NCBI GenBank assembly: GCA_004431415.1
Contig: QPMI01000496.1
Span: 310,001-374,000, forward strand
DNA from: Cyanophora paradoxa
Lineage: Eukaryota; Glaucocystophyceae; Cyanophorales; Cyanophoraceae
Reading direction: 5' to 3'
DNA: 64,000 bases
A model generated the notes under the pieces. The model was not told where the DNA came from. It did no database searches and saw only the letters and a program-made list of their open reading frames with translations. Made by a program: the position numbers and the translations under genes. The first letter of the stretch is position 1. Each line of letters starts with the position of its first letter. Shown here one piece after another: positions 60,274 to 64,000 of this stretch.

Positions 60274-63200
60274 ATGCGTAGGTCACCGGTGGTCAAGGGC
60301 GCGCATGCGCATCAGAAACTTCCGCTGCGCGCCCACCTTTCCGATCTGCAGCTTCAATGGGCGACCGCGCCGCTGCAGCCCGCGCGGGGAACGGCGATCC
60401 GCTTCTTCGCCGCTGGGGTCCTTGTCGACGTGTCGGGCGGCTCGTCCGCAGCCGATCGCTTCGCGATGTCGGCCGCGGCATGTTCGCCCGGAACTGCCGC
60501 CCGGAAAGCGGCCGCCGCCCTCGACACAGCCCTCAACGGGACTTTCGCTCGGATCGTCCAACGGGCCCAGGCCTTTGGTGGCGACTGCGTGCAGAGCCTC
60601 GGGGACGCCATTTTGATCCTTGTCTACGCTTCGAGCGAGGATGCGCTAGAGGGCGCAATGCGGGCGGCGGTCAAGATCGCAATGTCCGTCGTCGGGATGG
60701 AGTATACGTATGATCAAGAGGCGGACAATATCGCGGGTCCAGATATGGATTCGTACAGTTGCGTCGAGGCATGCGCAGATCCGGAGCAGCTGCAGGGCGG
60801 GGCTATCGCTGCGGACTTTGAATTTGAGGAAGGGACGTCGTCGACGTCGCGATCGATGCGCTCGCGGGGCCGATCGATATTGCGATCCGAGCGACTCGAT
60901 TGTGGCGTCAGCCAAGCTAGCCCTGCGGGCATCTTTCCGAAGCACACCGCTGATTCGGAGCCTAGACCTGAAGGCGACCCTTCTAAACATAGTTTCGCCG
61001 ACCAAGAGGACAGGTGCGCACATTCATGCAGCCTTGCGAATCAGCTTTCCGATTTTCGCATGTTCGGTGCTTTAAACATTTTCGCGCAGCCTGCGGCTCC
61101 ATGTCGCCGTCTCTGCCGGCCGCTTCTTCGCGTTGCGGCTTGGGGAAGACATCGGTGGGGCTAGCGCTGAGAGGGACGGCCGCGTCACCATCCTCGGCGC
61201 GCCGCTTGCGCGCCTCGCCGCCGGAATCCGCCTCGCCGGCGCGCAGCAGATCTGCTTCGCCCCCGAGGTCCGGCAAAGATGGTTGATCTTTCAATCTGGG
61301 CTGCATACGAAAGTTTTATTTCCGAACGGGCGCCGGCAGGTCGCAATCGATTGTGCAGCCAGCTGTGCTCCCGCCCAGCTGCTCCGCCGTACGCGGGAGG
61401 GTTACGGTGTGTTCGGGGCGGCACCCGCGGCCGCCTCGATTTCAACATCGACCACAAAACCGCGTCACGAACAATTGCAAGCGCACGGTCGATCGACCAC
61501 AGCATCATTGTTGACCCCGCGGGCGGCCGATGCCGATCGCGACGATTGGGGCGCTCGAGCTTCGTCCCCAGTGTCTTCGAATTCCCCCAACAACGTATGC
61601 ATGTTTATAAGTTTGCAGTACACAATGTATGCTCAATTATTCATCGCCCGGCTCGCAGGTGAGATCTAGAGGGAATTCGAACAGCGGCCGGTTCCGAGAG
61701 GCATTTCGCGCCCTCCGCTCCTCCTTCCGAATCCGGGCCTCGCCCGGCGCAGTGGCGCCTGCCTCACAAGAGCCGGCGGAATTCGAAGAGGAAGCGGCTG
61801 AGGCGGATATCGATCCATTGTCCGGAGAGGCGCCCGGTCCCCTGCGGACAGCCCTTCTCCAATGCCTCCCAAGAGATCTCCGCGCTGCTATTGAGCTCGG
61901 GAATCGGTGCGCATACACACGCGGCGCGGCGCCGGCTGATCAAAATCTATATACATATATAATGGGAAGCAGTCTGATTGTCGAATGTCTTCCCGTGCAG
62001 GCTCTCGATGGAGCTGCGGAGGGTGACTTTCGTCTATGTTCGCATCGACGGCTTCTCCTCAACTGCGCTCGAGTCGCTAGCTATAGGCGACGAGCTCCCC
62101 CGCGAAATGGCGCGCGCGCAATGTCACGATTCACATATGCATTGTTAATGGTTGATTTATCTCGCAAAACTATTACTAACTGTGATTGTCCGACAGCTTC
62201 AATACTTGTTGCGGTGCACGCGGATCGTGCATAATGCAGTCGAGGGAGCCGGCGGCGTCATTCGCGGCCGCTTCGTTGAGCAAGGAGACCTCTGCGTGCG
62301 TCGATTTGCGCGTCTTGCATCTCTAGCTAGATCTGGATCCGGATCTGATCGTACGCGCGCGTTTACATTAATATGCGTCCCTCTACTACGAATACGTATG
62401 TTTGTCCACGCAGTGTTTGTGCACGGTTCGCATACGATGCACTTCTTTAAATCATTTTTGAATTCTCGCCGTTGCAAAATCTTCGGTTACAACTGTTCGT
62501 AAATTTGATATGCGGTCCTATCTGCTGCAGTGGGGCGCAATCGGGTTGGAGGCGAGCGACGAGGATATCTGCCGGGCAGCCTTGGCGGCGCTGCGCATAC
62601 GGGACAGCTTTGCCGCCGACAGGCTGGGGAACGCGTCCATCGGCATCGCTACAGGCCCTGTATTCGTGGGCCTGGTGGGGGATCCTTCACGTGCTGAGTT
62701 CACTTGCGTGGGGCGGTGCGTGCACCTCGCCACATCAATTATATTCGTTTGCATATATATACATATGCATACGCATGCATATGCAAGTTTCGTACATGCG
62801 CTATATATATACATGCATGCGCATATCATACTAGCTATAGTATGCATGCACCGGTAGCCCCGTACGCGTGGCTCACGTGTGAATTCGCACAGAGCGTGCA
62901 CCTTCGCTTCTCGCCTGATGCGGGCCGCGGGCGGCGCCGTGTGGGTCGACGCCGAGACCGCTCGCGCTCTCGCGACATCGACGAATAAGCGTCTTGCTAC
63001 GGAGGTGCTTTCCGAGTTCTAAATGACCTATTTCAATGTTGTTTTATAATGAAACATTTTCGCGAAGGAGGTGGAAGTACCAGCAGATCTAGATCTCGAT
63101 CGCGACTTCGAATTCGAATTCCAAGGACAATCTAGGCCTGGCCCTACCCTGTCGCAGTGTTTCCGCTTGCTTGACGACTCGGCGCAATCGCTGCGGCTTC

Positions 63201-64000
63201 GAACCCACTGCCCCAACTCCCGGATTCTTTCAAACCTCCTGTCTGCCCTCGTTGAGCGCTCGTCGGCATCATCAGAAGCAGCGGCGTCTTCGGGGAGCGA
63301 ATGCCCTAGGTCTGCCGCGATTTCGAACGTAAACTCGACTGGCTTTGCATGCGGTGTCGAACACGATGACAGCGAGACCCGCGAGGCTCTGCAGGTGCTC
63401 GTTATTATGAATTATACATACTATAGCTACCAATAACACAATAAAAGAATCCGTTTACGCGCTTTGCGAACACCCAATCGCAAAGTATCGATAAATACGT
63501 ATAGATCAACTCAGCTTCAGCTGCAGGTGGCTGCCGCTTCACCCGAGAGTCTCGTCTCTGGGCGGCGGGAGGCCCTCAAGAATATAGTCGATTTGCTCGT
63601 AGCTGCGCGCGGTAGGGCCGAGGGCTTCACTGTCTTTCTCGAGGGCGGCCCTGGCCAAGGGTGCGTGCCGCACTGCGGCAGGGAATTTCTGCAGCTGCTT
63701 TTCCGCTATACCTCGAGCTCGTTATCACTTCGCGACTTGTTGACGAATTGCATTGCTGACAGAAAAACGGTGCTCATGCACGAGGCGGAACGGCTGGCTG
63801 CAATCGCCAGCGTGCCAATTCTGAGCGTGAAGGTGGATCCTAAGGAGCTGTTCCCTTTCGAGGCAATCCGACAGGTCAGCACCATCCGTCCACTCGCCGA
63901 GCGAAGTTAACATCGCGAGCGCAGCTGCTGCTGCTGCTCGTGCAATCGGGAAGACCCAAGGAGGCGGAAGCCAAGGCCGCAACAGAGATGGAAACAAACA
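60274..64000 (+). CDS. Soluble adenylyl cyclase (ADCY10)-type protein, multi-exon, 3' partial
   Basis: The start is uncertain (ATG at 60,274 opens the frame). Cyclase domain 1: FFAAGVLVDVSGGSSAADRF, IVQRAQAFGGDCVQSLGDAI with LILVYA, then LHVAVSAGRFFALRLGEDIG and ILGAPLARLAAGIRLAGAQQ. After REAFRALRSSFRIRA and LRTALLQCLPRDLRAAIELG comes cyclase domain 2: ELRRVTFVYVRIDGFSSTAL, AVEGAGGVIRGRFVE, GLEASDEDICRAALAALRIR, NASIGIATGPVFVGLVGDPS. An NTPase domain begins SPESLVSGRREALKNIVDLL, and FLEGGPGQG splices to KTVLMHEAERLAAI, forming a Walker A. Two class III catalytic modules followed by an NTPase is the ADCY10 layout; these enzymes make cAMP and often sense bicarbonate. Introns are longer and more AT-rich/palindromic than those of the 15-38 kb genes. 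The gene leaves the window. Confidence 0.82.

Overview
The window combines an integrated DNA-virus-like element (about 1-10,300), a compact intron-rich nuclear gene cluster (about 14,800-38,700), a long non-LTR retrotransposon (41,363-52,867), a second retroelement fragment (55,191-56,672) and the 5' part of a cyclase gene that leaves the window on the right (60,274-64,000). Spliceosomal introns, a ciliary dynein-regulatory protein gene, mitochondrial presequences and very high GC in the cellular genes point to a flagellated unicellular eukaryote, probably a microalga. I cannot place it more precisely.

1-10,300: AT-richer, intronless, tightly packed genes. A fibre-like protein with a C-terminal peptidase S74 chaperone (left end outside the window), a small helical protein, two tandem paralogues and a small basic protein lie on the plus strand. 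A retrovirus-type DDE integrase and a protein-primed family B DNA polymerase lie on the minus strand. Integrase plus pPolB is the hallmark of Polinton/Maverick elements and polinton-like viruses. The polymerase frame is cut by one in-frame TAG just after motif C. Upstream of the polymerase lie GAAGGG-N3-CCCTTC palindromes and a 14-unit tandem array whose unit also occurs in the spacer before the gene at 2,816.

10,300-14,795: no convincing gene; short palindromes, a 26-bp inverted repeat, a tRNA-like remnant and dispersed repeats.

14,796-38,700: genes with short GC-rich introns. In order: CREG-like secreted protein (-); long coiled-coil protein (-), divergent from a Ser-rich/coiled-coil protein (+); Ala-rich secreted protein (+); unknown protein (-); NUDX14-like ADP-sugar pyrophosphatase (-), divergent from DRC11/IQCA1-like AAA protein (+); BRWD/PHIP-like bromodomain protein (+); adenylate kinase (-), divergent from mitochondrial IF-3 (+) with only 21 bp between start codons; unknown protein (-). 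Many introns carry a sense-strand GTACCCC motif.

41,305-52,925: a non-LTR retrotransposon (gag-like ORF1; ORF2 with APE endonuclease, RT and RNase H), flanked by a perfect 58-bp direct repeat. ORF2 is interrupted by single-base frame changes. 52,926-60,273 holds hairpin repeats, a second copy of the repeat seen at 13.4 kb in opposite orientation, and a truncated RT frame. From 60,274 to the right edge runs a multi-exon soluble-adenylyl-cyclase (ADCY10)-type gene with both cyclase domains and the start of its NTPase domain.

Multi-exon gene models were assembled by eye from frame continuity and GT-AG (occasionally GC-AG) boundaries; exon limits are approximate unless stated.
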